A DNA stretch of 64,000 nt from the NCBI GenBank assembly GCA_028818695.1, contig JAPPNK010000007.1, positions 1-64,000 on the forward strand, written 5' to 3'. This document shows, piece after piece, positions 34,007 through 42,560 of the stretch; position 1 is the stretch's first letter, and every line of letters starts with the position of its first letter. The translations under genes and the position numbers were made by a program. A model generated the notes under the pieces. The model did no database searches, was not told where the DNA came from, and worked only from the letters and a program-made list of their open reading frames with translations. This DNA comes from Candidatus Poribacteria bacterium. GTDB lineage: Bacteria > Poribacteria > WGA-4E > GCA-2687025.

Positions 34007-36390
34007 CCTTCGGTTCGCGCGAAGCGTATGTGGAACGGCGCCGGCGCTCCTTTTAAGGAGACGGACATTTTGAACACCGGCGCCTTCCACCGGTACGAGT
34101 ATTTTGCGCCGACGCAGCTGACGCCGGTCGGGATATAGGCGGGCGGGACGTAAAAATAGAGCGCTCCCCGCCCGTTCGCCGGCCCTTGACAGACGCCCAA
34201 GAGCGATTCGCTGGATGCGTCCCAGCCGATCGTCAGCAGCTCCTCCTGCCCCTGCAGAACATGCAGGTCGCTGGCGAGAAACATGGGCGTCTCCTGTTCC
34301 TCGCGGATGACAAACAGCTTGGCGGAACGCGGCGGGACGCCCTGCGCCGAAAACGCCGCCTGATGCTCCCCAAAATACACCCCGTCCCAAAATTCGTACG
34401 CCAGGTACGGCTTTGTGCGGCTAAGGTTCAGGTCTTCCATGCGGATATGCGCGTCATGGTAGATGTCGGACAGGTTCACAACGCCGACGATCGTCCATTC
34501 GCCGAAGGCGGCTTGCAGCGGCATTGACCATGCAAGCAGGTCTTTCCCGGCGATCGGAACCGCCGTTGCCGATACGCCGGTGAGCGGGAGGCATTTGCGC
34601 AAAAAACTTGTTTCGTCGCTGTTCAGTTTCGGGAGATCGTCCGCGAGGCACAGATGCGCGCCCGACAGCAAACCGACGGCGATAAACAGCTGCGCCTCGT
34701 TCCGCGCCCGTTCCTCCACAAAGCGCAGCGGACCCAGCTCTAGGTTCGACCCGCCGGAGCGCATGTTCCATTTGGACATGAAGGCGCGCAGCAGCTCGCG
34801 CGAGCCCCATTGCCCGTCCCAAACGGGCGAGAGCGATTTGTAAAAGTAATCCAAGCCCCCGTTGGACAGCTCGGACTGGGCGAAGCGGGGTCCTTGAGGC
34901 GCGTCGCGGATGGAAAGTATCTTGTCAGGGGCGACCTTCTGCCGCGCCGACTCAAGCAGGTCGTATGCCGCGCACATCGCCTCCATTCGCGTCAATCCGC
35001 GCCGACTCCATCGATGCCGTTTCATGTCGTTGGGTATCAGATCCTGAAGCGGATGAATCGAGACGTAGAGCGCGTCGAGACCCCATTCGTTGTAAGCGGC
35101 GTCCAGCCGTTCCAAAACCCATTCGCGCGTCTCTTCGCGCGTCGGGTCGAGCGTCTTCGCCTTGGAGCCTGCGTCGTTTCCAAAAACGGCGGGGCGCCCG
35201 TTTCGCGCGCGGACGACAGCGTCCTCCAGCTCCTTGGGCGGGTTCTCCAAGCGGTAGATCGGCGTCTCCGCCCCGATGGAGAGGCCGGCGCTCCGGGCAT
35301 GGGCGACCGAGTCGGCGACTCCGTCCGGAAAATGAAAGCGGCGCGCCTCTTCGTCCAAGGCGCCCCATTCGCCGCCAATGCGTATCTGCTGGAGGCCGCC
35401 GGGGCCGGTCGGCAGCCCGCCGCCGGACAGCCGCTCCACGAGCTTGCGCATCTCCTGCCCGATCGGCTTCTCGCTGGACGCCTCAAGGCGCGCTGTCAAC
35501 GAGGGGAGCAGACGAGGCGGCGGAGCCTCCGACTCCCCTGTCCGTATCAAGCGCGTCTGAGCGTCTTTAAAAGGAGTCGATACGTCTATGTAAAACGGGT
35601 CCGACTCAATGACCCCGCCGGGGGGCGCTTCCGCCTCCTCGCATGATTGATACACGCGCCAGACGTTGATCGGATGCTCTTCGGTCGACTCGTCCATGAG
35701 CGCGGGACGGTACCCCGCTTCGGCGCGGTTCCACCATCTCCCCTGCGTCAAGAAGCCGAACGCAAGCGTTTTCTGCGTGTGCGGATCGTAGATCATCCCG
35801 TCCGAGACCGACTCGTCCGTTAGCTGATCGGGGTACACATAATCTTTTCGAATCGGGTACGCGCCTCTGGCGAGCTGTTTGGAGCCGTTTAAAAACACAT
35901 AGCAGTCGGTCGGGTCGCTTCCGAGGAAGACGCCTTCTCCGCCTTCTTCGCCTGTTTCGGCTAAGACGATGCGGTCGATGCGGCGCGGCTTGGAGCCTTC
36001 GTTGCGAATTCTCGCCCGCGCCACCGCCCAAGGGGAGCCTGAGTAGAGCTCCACCTGCGTTTCAAAGACAAGGTCGTCTTCGCCGGCGAAGAAGCAGTGA
36101 ACGACCGCGCCGTCGCCGTATTCGTCCGACGACGCGGGCTTTGCCATAAAGCGCCGTTCGCCGGAGTCGGTCGTCCAGCGCTCCGCTCCGTCCTGCTCCG
36201 CCCATCCGAGGCGAACCCCGCGCGCGACCCAGCGCCCGCTGGCGTTCCCGTAGCTCCAACGCCCCGTGTCGAGATCGTACGAGGCTTGCAGGCGGTTGTT
36301 TTGTAAGGCGACGGCATGCCCCCGTCGTGTGATGTTGACTCTTCCGTAGGCGGATTTGGCGTTTCGTTCGTTTTGCGCTCGTTTTTGCAT
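34003..36390 (-). CDS. GH36/GH27-clan glycosidase-like protein
   Basis: A 795-residue protein with the outline of a clan GH-D alpha-galactosidase: an N-terminal beta-sandwich (FETQVELYSGSPWAVARARIRNEGSKPRRIDRIVL), then a TIM-barrel segment. The barrel includes GALDEEARRFHFPDGVADSVAHARSAGLSIGAETPIYR (about 340-378), WGLDALYVSIHPL (about 436) and NGGLDYFYKSLSPVWDGQ (about 540). A C-terminal beta domain ends FHIRFARTEG. The usual catalytic aspartates (K-x-D after a barrel strand, and a second Asp) are not obvious in those positions, so activity and sugar specificity are uncertain. No signal peptide is seen. It overlaps the secreted hydrolase tail to tail. Confidence 0.65.
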   Translation of the reverse strand: MQKRAQNERNAKSAYGRVNITRRGHAVALQNNRLQASYDLDTGRWSYGNASGRWVARGVRLGWAEQDGAERWTTDSGERRFMAKPASSDEYGDGAVVHCFFAGEDDLVFETQVELYSGSPWAVARARIRNEGSKPRRIDRIVLAETGEEGGEGVFLGSDPTDCYVFLNGSKQLARGAYPIRKDYVYPDQLTDESVSDGMIYDPHTQKTLAFGFLTQGRWWNRAEAGYRPALMDESTEEHPINVWRVYQSCEEAEAPPGGVIESDPFYIDVSTPFKDAQTRLIRTGESEAPPPRLLPSLTARLEASSEKPIGQEMRKLVERLSGGGLPTGPGGLQQIRIGGEWGALDEEARRFHFPDGVADSVAHARSAGLSIGAETPIYRLENPPKELEDAVVRARNGRPAVFGNDAGSKAKTLDPTREETREWVLERLDAAYNEWGLDALYVSIHPLQDLIPNDMKRHRWSRRGLTRMEAMCAAYDLLESARQKVAPDKILSIRDAPQGPRFAQSELSNGGLDYFYKSLSPVWDGQWGSRELLRAFMSKWNMRSGGSNLELGPLRFVEERARNEAQLFIAVGLLSGAHLCLADDLPKLNSDETSFLRKCLPLTGVSATAVPIAGKDLLAWSMPLQAAFGEWTIVGVVNLSDIYHDAHIRMEDLNLSRTKPYLAYEFWDGVYFGEHQAAFSAQGVPPRSAKLFVIREEQETPMFLASDLHVLQGQEELLTIGWDASSESLLGVCQGPANGRGALYFYVPPAYIPTGVSCVGAKYSYRWKAPVFKMSVSLKGAPAPFHIRFARTEG

Positions 36391-36541
36391 CTCTACCCAT
36401 GCGTTTCATGAAACCGTTTGCCGCGTCAGGCAGTATCATCATACATGAAGGCAGGGCGAATGTCCATCTATGCGGACATGCCGTTTGAGTTGAACATGCC
36501 GGCCGACGGAGGCGGACGGCGGAAGCGCGCAGGAGTACACG

Positions 36542-37822
36542 ATGAACCGACAGCCGCGCGACCATGCGCTCTGGAGCTGGGGGCATACGGGTTACTATGC
36601 GCGCGAGGCGCGCGAGCTGGTTGAAGCGCGTCAAAACGGTCTGCGCTGGGCTTCCGCCTATTTAAAGCGGCATCTGCCCGACGGCGCCGCATCAACGCCT
36701 TTAACCGAAAAAGAAGCGAGACGCGCTGTCGCCGCCGAACTGCAGTTCAACAGCTGGGAGGAGCTGTCCGAGCGGGTTGTCCAGCTCGGCGAAGCGTCCA
36801 TGAAAGGCGGCGCCCTTCAAGCGGCGGAAAATGCGGACGCTGAAGCCTTAGAAAAAGCGTTGGAAAAAAACCCCGAAGCGGCGCTCGCTGTCGCCCGCGA
36901 CAACAACACCCTCTTAGAGATTGTTGTCGATCTGGACGCGCCTTTTAAAACAAAAGAAAAAATGGCGCGGGCGCTCATTCAGCGCGGAGCCGAAATGTCC
37001 AAAGCGCTCTGGACAAACGACCTGCAGGCGAGAGACATGCTCATCGAAGCGGGAGCCTTGAACGAAAGCTGCAAGCCCGCCTTTCTCTCGATGAAGTCGA
37101 ACATGATGCATGCCGACTGCGCCAACGCCGCCCAAGACTGGCTTAACCGAGGCGTTGAACCGGTCGGCTTCTGGATGAACGCGGCGGCAGGGCGGATTGA
37201 GCCGCTTCAGCGTTCATTTCAACCGGAAGGACAGCTCCTGCCCGAAGCCGCCGAGACGCGCCCGAACCTGGCGGACATCGGCTGGTGGGAACAGACAGGA
37301 CGCTCGGACGATCCGCGCGAAATACTGGGCGAGGCGCTATGCATGGCGCTTCTGAACGGACGGCTGGACGCTGCGCAGTTTTTACTGGATCAAGGCGCCG
37401 ACGCGGGCTTTGCGCCGCCGGGTCTCGGCGGATGGCGCCCGCTCGATTTCGCCGCCTACGCCGCCTTCCCTGACGACGGACTCCCGCGCAACGACGCGGC
37501 GCTGCTGATCGCCGACCGGGCGGGAGGCGTGAACGAACCGGACAGCCGTTGGAACGCCGCTCCTTTAACATGGGCGGCATGGAGGCGGAACGCGCCGCTG
37601 GCGTATGCGCTGCTGGAGCGCGGAGCCGTCCCCGACAATGTCGCCGTATGGGGGACGACGGCTCTCCATTACGCGGCGCAGCGGCGCGACATCCCGCTCG
37701 TCAAGGCTCTTGTGGAGGCGGGCGCCAGGCTAGACATTCGAGATAAAGAGAACAACGGCGCGCCTCTAGACTGGGCGGGCGGGGATTCGGCGCCTGAAGA
37801 GCTGCGCGCCTTGCTGACATAA
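36542..37822 (+). CDS. Ankyrin-repeat protein
   Basis: A 426-residue protein. The N-terminal 90 residues are helical and begin with WSWGHTGYYAREARELVEARQNG, followed by FNSWEELSERV. The rest holds diverged ankyrin units. The clearest are EALCMALLNGRLDAAQFLLDQGADAGF (about 262-288), APLTWAAWRRNAPLAYALLERGAVPD (about 340-365) and TALHYAAQRRDIPLVKALVEAGARLDIRDKENNGAPLDWA (about 372-411). No signal peptide or membrane segment. Ankyrin proteins are notably frequent in sponge symbionts, where some help avoid phagocytosis, but this one shows no export signal. A 157-nt gap with a strong promoter separates it from rpoB. Confidence 0.8.
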   Translation: MNRQPRDHALWSWGHTGYYAREARELVEARQNGLRWASAYLKRHLPDGAASTPLTEKEARRAVAAELQFNSWEELSERVVQLGEASMKGGALQAAENADAEALEKALEKNPEAALAVARDNNTLLEIVVDLDAPFKTKEKMARALIQRGAEMSKALWTNDLQARDMLIEAGALNESCKPAFLSMKSNMMHADCANAAQDWLNRGVEPVGFWMNAAAGRIEPLQRSFQPEGQLLPEAAETRPNLADIGWWEQTGRSDDPREILGEALCMALLNGRLDAAQFLLDQGADAGFAPPGLGGWRPLDFAAYAAFPDDGLPRNDAALLIADRAGGVNEPDSRWNAAPLTWAAWRRNAPLAYALLERGAVPDNVAVWGTTALHYAAQRRDIPLVKALVEAGARLDIRDKENNGAPLDWAGGDSAPEELRALLT

Positions 37823-37889
37823 AACCGCGCCTTAAAAGATCGCGTCCGTTCAAATGCGCCGACTAAAGAAGCGAATTCGGAGAAAATAC

Positions 37890-37924
37890 TTGACACGCCG
37901 CCGTTCTTAGGTTTAGAATATAAT
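37890..37924 (+). promoter_or_regulatory. Strong sigma-70-type promoter of rpoBC
   Basis: A perfect TTGACA at 37890-37895 is followed after 18 nt by TAGAAT at 37914-37919. The overlapping TATAAT at 37919-37924 would give a spacer of 23, so the first -10 is preferred. It lies 60 nt before the rpoB start, with no rplJL genes upstream, so rpoBC appears to have its own promoter here. Confidence 0.7.
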
Positions 37925-37979
37925 GCTATGCTGCTGCCTTTCATCTCCACCATTTTGCCGCGTTCATGCAGGAGGAACT

Positions 37980-40900
37980 ATGCCCACGTCCGCGCGTCGT
38001 TCTTATGGCAAGATACCCGAAGCGCTGGAACTTCCCAACCTGATCGAAATCCAAAAAAAATCGTACGAAGACTTCTTACAGCGGAGCGTTGAGCCGGACG
38101 AACGCGCCGACATGGGCCTTGAAGCCGTCTTCAGAGAGATGCTGAAGGCGGAGGACTACAAGGGCGAAGCGTCCATCGAATACGTCTCATACTCGCTCGG
38201 CAGACCCAAATACGACATTGACGAATGTTCCGACCGCGGGATGACCTACGCGATCCCGCTCAAAGTGAAGGTGCGGTTCATCCTGAAGGAGGAGGACCCC
38301 GCCGGCGGAGACAAGCGCATCAAGGAGGCGCGCGAATCGGAGGTCTATATGGGCGAGATACCGCTCATGACCGAGCGCGGCACCTTCATTGTGAACGGCG
38401 TTGAGCGCGTCGTCGTCAGTCAGCTGCACCGCTCGCCGGGCGTCATCTTCAAAGAGGAGACGCAAACGAGCGGGCGCAAAACCTACACAGCCCAGCTGAT
38501 TCCGATACGCGGCGGATGGCTTGAGTTTGAATCGGACACGAACAATGTGATCCACGCGCGCGCGGACAAGCATAAACGCCAGCCCGCCGCCGCCTTTCTT
38601 CGCGCGCTTTTCGCGTTTGAAGAGGGCGCGAAAGGTTCCGACGAAGAGATCGTCAGCGGCTTTTTTACACCCGAAAGCTACGACCTGTACACCCGAAAAG
38701 AGCTGGACGCCGACGAAGCGCTGGAATGGTTCGGCAAACGTCTCGCCGAGGACGCCGTTGATGCGGAGACGGGGGAACTGTTTGCCGACAAGGGAGACGT
38801 TTTAGACGAAAAAATCGTCGCCGAGGCGCTGGAATTGGAAGCGTCGCTGGTCGTGTACGACGCGCCGATTCTTGACTTCGCGCCTTCCAATTTGGACGGC
38901 ATCGTGGAGCTGAACGCGGAGAACGCGCTTGATTACCTTGGCTTCCCGCTCGCCTCGCCTGCGGTTGACACGGAAACAGGGGAGGTGTTTGCGGAAGCGG
39001 GAGCCGAATTGACCGAAGAGATTGCCGCCGCCGCGGACGGCTTTGAAACGCGCCGCATATCTGTTTTGGTTCAAGAAGAAGCGGACGCGGACGGCGGCGA
39101 AAGCGGCGCGCTCGTTCCTGTCAATGTTGAAGAGGAAAACGGCGACGACGGGATCCCTGACGACAACCCCTTGAAGCGTCTCATCGGGCGCGTTTTAGCC
39201 GTCAACATACGCGACGCGCTTCTCGACAGCAACGGCAATCCGACTCTCTGCGCCGGGCATACGCTGGACGGGGAGCTGCTGCGTCTCTTGACCGACGAAG
39301 GCGTTACGCATGTTGTCGTCGCGCCTGAAACGATGGAGGCAAACGCGGGAAACTTGCATCTGTGTCTGGAGGAACCGCTCGCCGAGGATGCAGTTGACAC
39401 GGAGACGGACGAAATGATCGCGGAAACTGGCGAGCCTTTGACGGAAGAGATTTTCGCCGCCGCAAAACGCTCCGTCGTTCAGTTTGACGCTGTCAAGTGG
39501 GCGGAACCGATTCTGAACTCGCTGGCGAAGGACCATACGCAGAACGTCGGAGAAGCGGTTTTTGAGACCTACTACTGCATTCAGCCGGGCGACGACAAGG
39601 TCGCGTATGACGCGGCGAAGCAGCGCATTGAGAGCCTCTATTTTCTTGAAGGGCGGTACGACCTGTCGCGCGTCGGACGGTACCAGATCAACAAGAAGCT
39701 GCATAGCCCGGGCGAAGAGATCGACCCGAGCAAGCGGGTTCTTGACCAGCAGGACATTCGGGCGGCGCTGCGTTATATGCTGGACGTCATGTACGGCAAG
39801 CGGGGGCTGGACGATGTGGATCATCTTGGAAATCGGCGGGTGCGCGCCGTCGGCGAGCTGATCGAAAACGCGGTTCGGCAGGGGCTGTACCGCATCGCGC
39901 GCAACATACGCGACCGGATGACGGGGCTGGCGCAGGAGATCGAAGAGAAAACGCCGAACGACTTCATCATTCCAAAACCGCTCGCAAGCGCGCTCAAAGA
40001 CTTTTTTGGAAGCAGCCAGCTGTCGCAGTTCATGTCCCAAAACAACCCGCTGGACGAGCTTGTCCACCGCCGGCGCATCACGGCGCTCGGCCCGGGCGGC
40101 TTGAGCCGCGAACGCGCCACCTACGACGCCCGCGACGTTCACCACACCCACTACGGGCGCATCTGCCCAATCCAAACCCCGGAGGGACCTGGCGTCGGGC
40201 TGATACTGTACCTGAGCGTTTACACGAAGGTGAACGAATACGGCTTTCTCCAAACGCCTTACCAGAAGGTGGAACGCGGCAAAGCCGTCCCAGGCGCGAT
40301 CGAGTATCTCACGGCGGACAGGGAGGACGAGTGCGTCATCGCCCCGGGCAACACGCTCCGGACGGAAGACGGCGCTCTTCAGGGCGGAAGCATCATCACC
40401 CGCCATCAAGGCGACTATCCGATCAACGACACGGCGAACGTCGATTATATAGACGTCTCGCCGAAGCAGCTGGTCGGCATCTCGGCGTCGCTCATTCCAT
40501 TTTTGGAGCATGACGACGCGGTGCGGGCGTTGATGGGCGCGAATTACCAGGGTCAGGCGGTGCCGCTGTTGAAGCCCGACTCGCCTGTCGTCGGCACCGG
40601 CGTTGAGCGGAAGGCGGCGCTCGATTCGGGCGCGGTCGTCGTCGCCAAAAACGGCGGCGTCATCGAAAGCGTCACCGCGGACGAAATCATCGTCCGAAGC
40701 GACGAGGCGCGCCAAGACAGCCTCAAGCTGGAAGAGGGCGAATACTCGTTCAGCGACATGGGGTACGACGTCTATCAGCTGAAAAAATACAAGCGCTCCA
40801 ACAGCGACACGCTTGTCGACCAGCGTCCGATTGTGCTGAAAGGTCAGCGGGTCGGGGCGGGCGATGTGATTGCGGACGGCAGCTCAACGGACAACGGAGA

Positions 40901-42527
40901 GATCGCGGTCGGGGCGAATGTTCTGGTGGCGTTCATGCCGTGGGACGGTTACAACTTTGAGGATGCGATTCTCATCAGCGAGCGGCTGGTGCGGGACGAC
41001 ATTTTGACCTCGATACACATTAAAGAGTTCGATCTTGAGGCGCGCGACACGAAGCTTGGAAACGAAGAGATCACGCGCGACATTCCGAACAAGAGCGAAG
41101 AGGCGCTGCGGAACCTGGACGAGGAAGGCGTTGTGCAGATCGGCTCCTATGTGGAGCCGTGGGACATTCTTGTCGGGAAGATTGCGCCGAAGGGCGAAAG
41201 CGAGCTGGGTCCGGAGGAGAAGCTGCTGCGCGCCATCTTCGGCGACAAGGTGAAGGAGTATAAGGACGCCTCGCTTGAAGCGCGCCCCGGCGCGGAGGGC
41301 GTCGTCATCGACACGCGCGTCTTCGCCCGAAAGGAGCGCGACCGCGACCGGCAAAGCGAGCTGCGCGAAGAGGCGGCCGTCAAGGAGGCGGAGCAGCAGT
41401 GCCAGAACCGCGTCTCGCTGATCCGTCAGGGTTTGAAGCAGCATATGAAGCGGCTGCTGATCGGAGAGACGCTGTCGGCGCCGGCGCCGGCGAAGGACGG
41501 AAAAGGCGACGTCGGGGAGCCGGGCGAGACGGTCACGGATGAGATGATTGAGGCGGCGCAGGACATTGACCATATCGTCGTCGCCGACCGGGAGGCGATG
41601 GATCAGGTGCGTCAGGCGCGCACATTCGCCAACGCGCGCATCCGATCGGTCAATGAAGAAAAGAACGAAAAGATCGAAAGGATACGCAAGGGCGACGAGC
41701 TGAAGCCGGGCGTCTTGAAGCTGGTGAAGGCGTATATCGCCGCAAAACGCAAAATCTCCGTCGGCGACAAGCTGTCGGGCAGGCACGGCAACAAGGGCGT
41801 CATCGCCAAGATACTGCCCATTGAGGACATGCCGTATCTGGAGGACGGGCAGCCTGTGGACATGGTGCTGAACCCGCTTGGGGTGCCTGGACGTATGAAC
41901 GTCGGCCAAATTTTGGAAACGCACCTCGGATGGGCGGCGGAGAAACAAGGCTTCAAGGCGGCGACCCCGGTTTTCGACGGCGCCAGCGAGCAGGAGATTC
42001 AGGATGAGCTGGTCCGCGCGGGCTTGCCGCCGAGCGGAAAGGTGACGCTTTACGACGGGCGCACCGGCGAGGCGTTTCACCAGAAAGTGACGGTCGGCGT
42101 CCATTACATCTTGAAGCTGAACCACCTTGTCGCGGACAAGCTGCATGCGCGCGCGATCGGCCCGTATTCGCTGGTGACGCAGCAGCCGCTCGGCGGGAAG
42201 GCGCAGCTCGGCGGACAGCGGTTCGGCGAAATGGAGGTGTGGGCTTTGGAAGCGTACGGAGCCTCGCATCTGCTTCAGGAACTGCTGACGATCAAGTCGG
42301 ACGATGTCGGAGGCCGCTCGCGCGTCTATGAGGCAATGGTGAAAGGCGAGAACACTCCCGACCCCGGCATACCGGAGTCGTTCAATGTGCTGGTGAAGGA
42401 GCTTCAGAGCTTGTGCCTGGATGTGACGCTTGAGGAGCCTGGCTCGGAGCGCATGCGCCAGGAGCCTGAACAGGAAGAAGAAACGGAGTCGCCGTTTGAA
42501 GATTCGCAGATCGCGACAGGCGATTGA
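37980..42527 (+). CDS. rpoB: RNA polymerase beta subunit RpoB, with repeated insertion modules
   Basis: A 1515-residue beta subunit (E. coli RpoB has 1342). Start ATG 37980 follows AGGAGG 5 nt upstream. Conserved blocks include GSSQLSQFMSQNNPLDELVHRRRITALGPGGL (rifampicin region), YGRICPIQTPEGPGVGLI, GRHGNKGVIAKILPIEDMPYLEDG and GQRFGEMEVWALEAYGASHLLQE near the end. Between about 38735 and 39490 is an insertion with four short related units (RLAEDAVDAETGELFADKG, PLASPAVDTETGEVFAEAG, RVLAVNIRDALLDSNGN, PLAEDAVDTETDEMIAETG). Such barrel-sandwich-like units are known from lineage-specific RpoB inserts. Residues equivalent to E. coli D516, S522 and S531 read S, D and T. rpoC follows after 33 nt. 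Confidence 0.97.
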   Translation: MPTSARRSYGKIPEALELPNLIEIQKKSYEDFLQRSVEPDERADMGLEAVFREMLKAEDYKGEASIEYVSYSLGRPKYDIDECSDRGMTYAIPLKVKVRFILKEEDPAGGDKRIKEARESEVYMGEIPLMTERGTFIVNGVERVVVSQLHRSPGVIFKEETQTSGRKTYTAQLIPIRGGWLEFESDTNNVIHARADKHKRQPAAAFLRALFAFEEGAKGSDEEIVSGFFTPESYDLYTRKELDADEALEWFGKRLAEDAVDAETGELFADKGDVLDEKIVAEALELEASLVVYDAPILDFAPSNLDGIVELNAENALDYLGFPLASPAVDTETGEVFAEAGAELTEEIAAAADGFETRRISVLVQEEADADGGESGALVPVNVEEENGDDGIPDDNPLKRLIGRVLAVNIRDALLDSNGNPTLCAGHTLDGELLRLLTDEGVTHVVVAPETMEANAGNLHLCLEEPLAEDAVDTETDEMIAETGEPLTEEIFAAAKRSVVQFDAVKWAEPILNSLAKDHTQNVGEAVFETYYCIQPGDDKVAYDAAKQRIESLYFLEGRYDLSRVGRYQINKKLHSPGEEIDPSKRVLDQQDIRAALRYMLDVMYGKRGLDDVDHLGNRRVRAVGELIENAVRQGLYRIARNIRDRMTGLAQEIEEKTPNDFIIPKPLASALKDFFGSSQLSQFMSQNNPLDELVHRRRITALGPGGLSRERATYDARDVHHTHYGRICPIQTPEGPGVGLILYLSVYTKVNEYGFLQTPYQKVERGKAVPGAIEYLTADREDECVIAPGNTLRTEDGALQGGSIITRHQGDYPINDTANVDYIDVSPKQLVGISASLIPFLEHDDAVRALMGANYQGQAVPLLKPDSPVVGTGVERKAALDSGAVVVAKNGGVIESVTADEIIVRSDEARQDSLKLEEGEYSFSDMGYDVYQLKKYKRSNSDTLVDQRPIVLKGQRVGAGDVIADGSSTDNGEIAVGANVLVAFMPWDGYNFEDAILISERLVRDDILTSIHIKEFDLEARDTKLGNEEITRDIPNKSEEALRNLDEEGVVQIGSYVEPWDILVGKIAPKGESELGPEEKLLRAIFGDKVKEYKDASLEARPGAEGVVIDTRVFARKERDRDRQSELREEAAVKEAEQQCQNRVSLIRQGLKQHMKRLLIGETLSAPAPAKDGKGDVGEPGETVTDEMIEAAQDIDHIVVADREAMDQVRQARTFANARIRSVNEEKNEKIERIRKGDELKPGVLKLVKAYIAAKRKISVGDKLSGRHGNKGVIAKILPIEDMPYLEDGQPVDMVLNPLGVPGRMNVGQILETHLGWAAEKQGFKAATPVFDGASEQEIQDELVRAGLPPSGKVTLYDGRTGEAFHQKVTVGVHYILKLNHLVADKLHARAIGPYSLVTQQPLGGKAQLGGQRFGEMEVWALEAYGASHLLQELLTIKSDDVGGRSRVYEAMVKGENTPDPGIPESFNVLVKELQSLCLDVTLEEPGSERMRQEPEQEEETESPFEDSQIATGD

Positions 42528-42560
42528 ACCTAGTCTGTACACAAAAGGAGAGATGATTTC

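Noticed and set aside
40884-42542. 552-codon open frame antisense to rpoB (and similar long frames antisense to rpoB, rpoC and acs)
   Set aside because: They mirror highly conserved plus-strand genes. Their long open length follows from GC-rich codon use, and the proteins look compositionally artificial.
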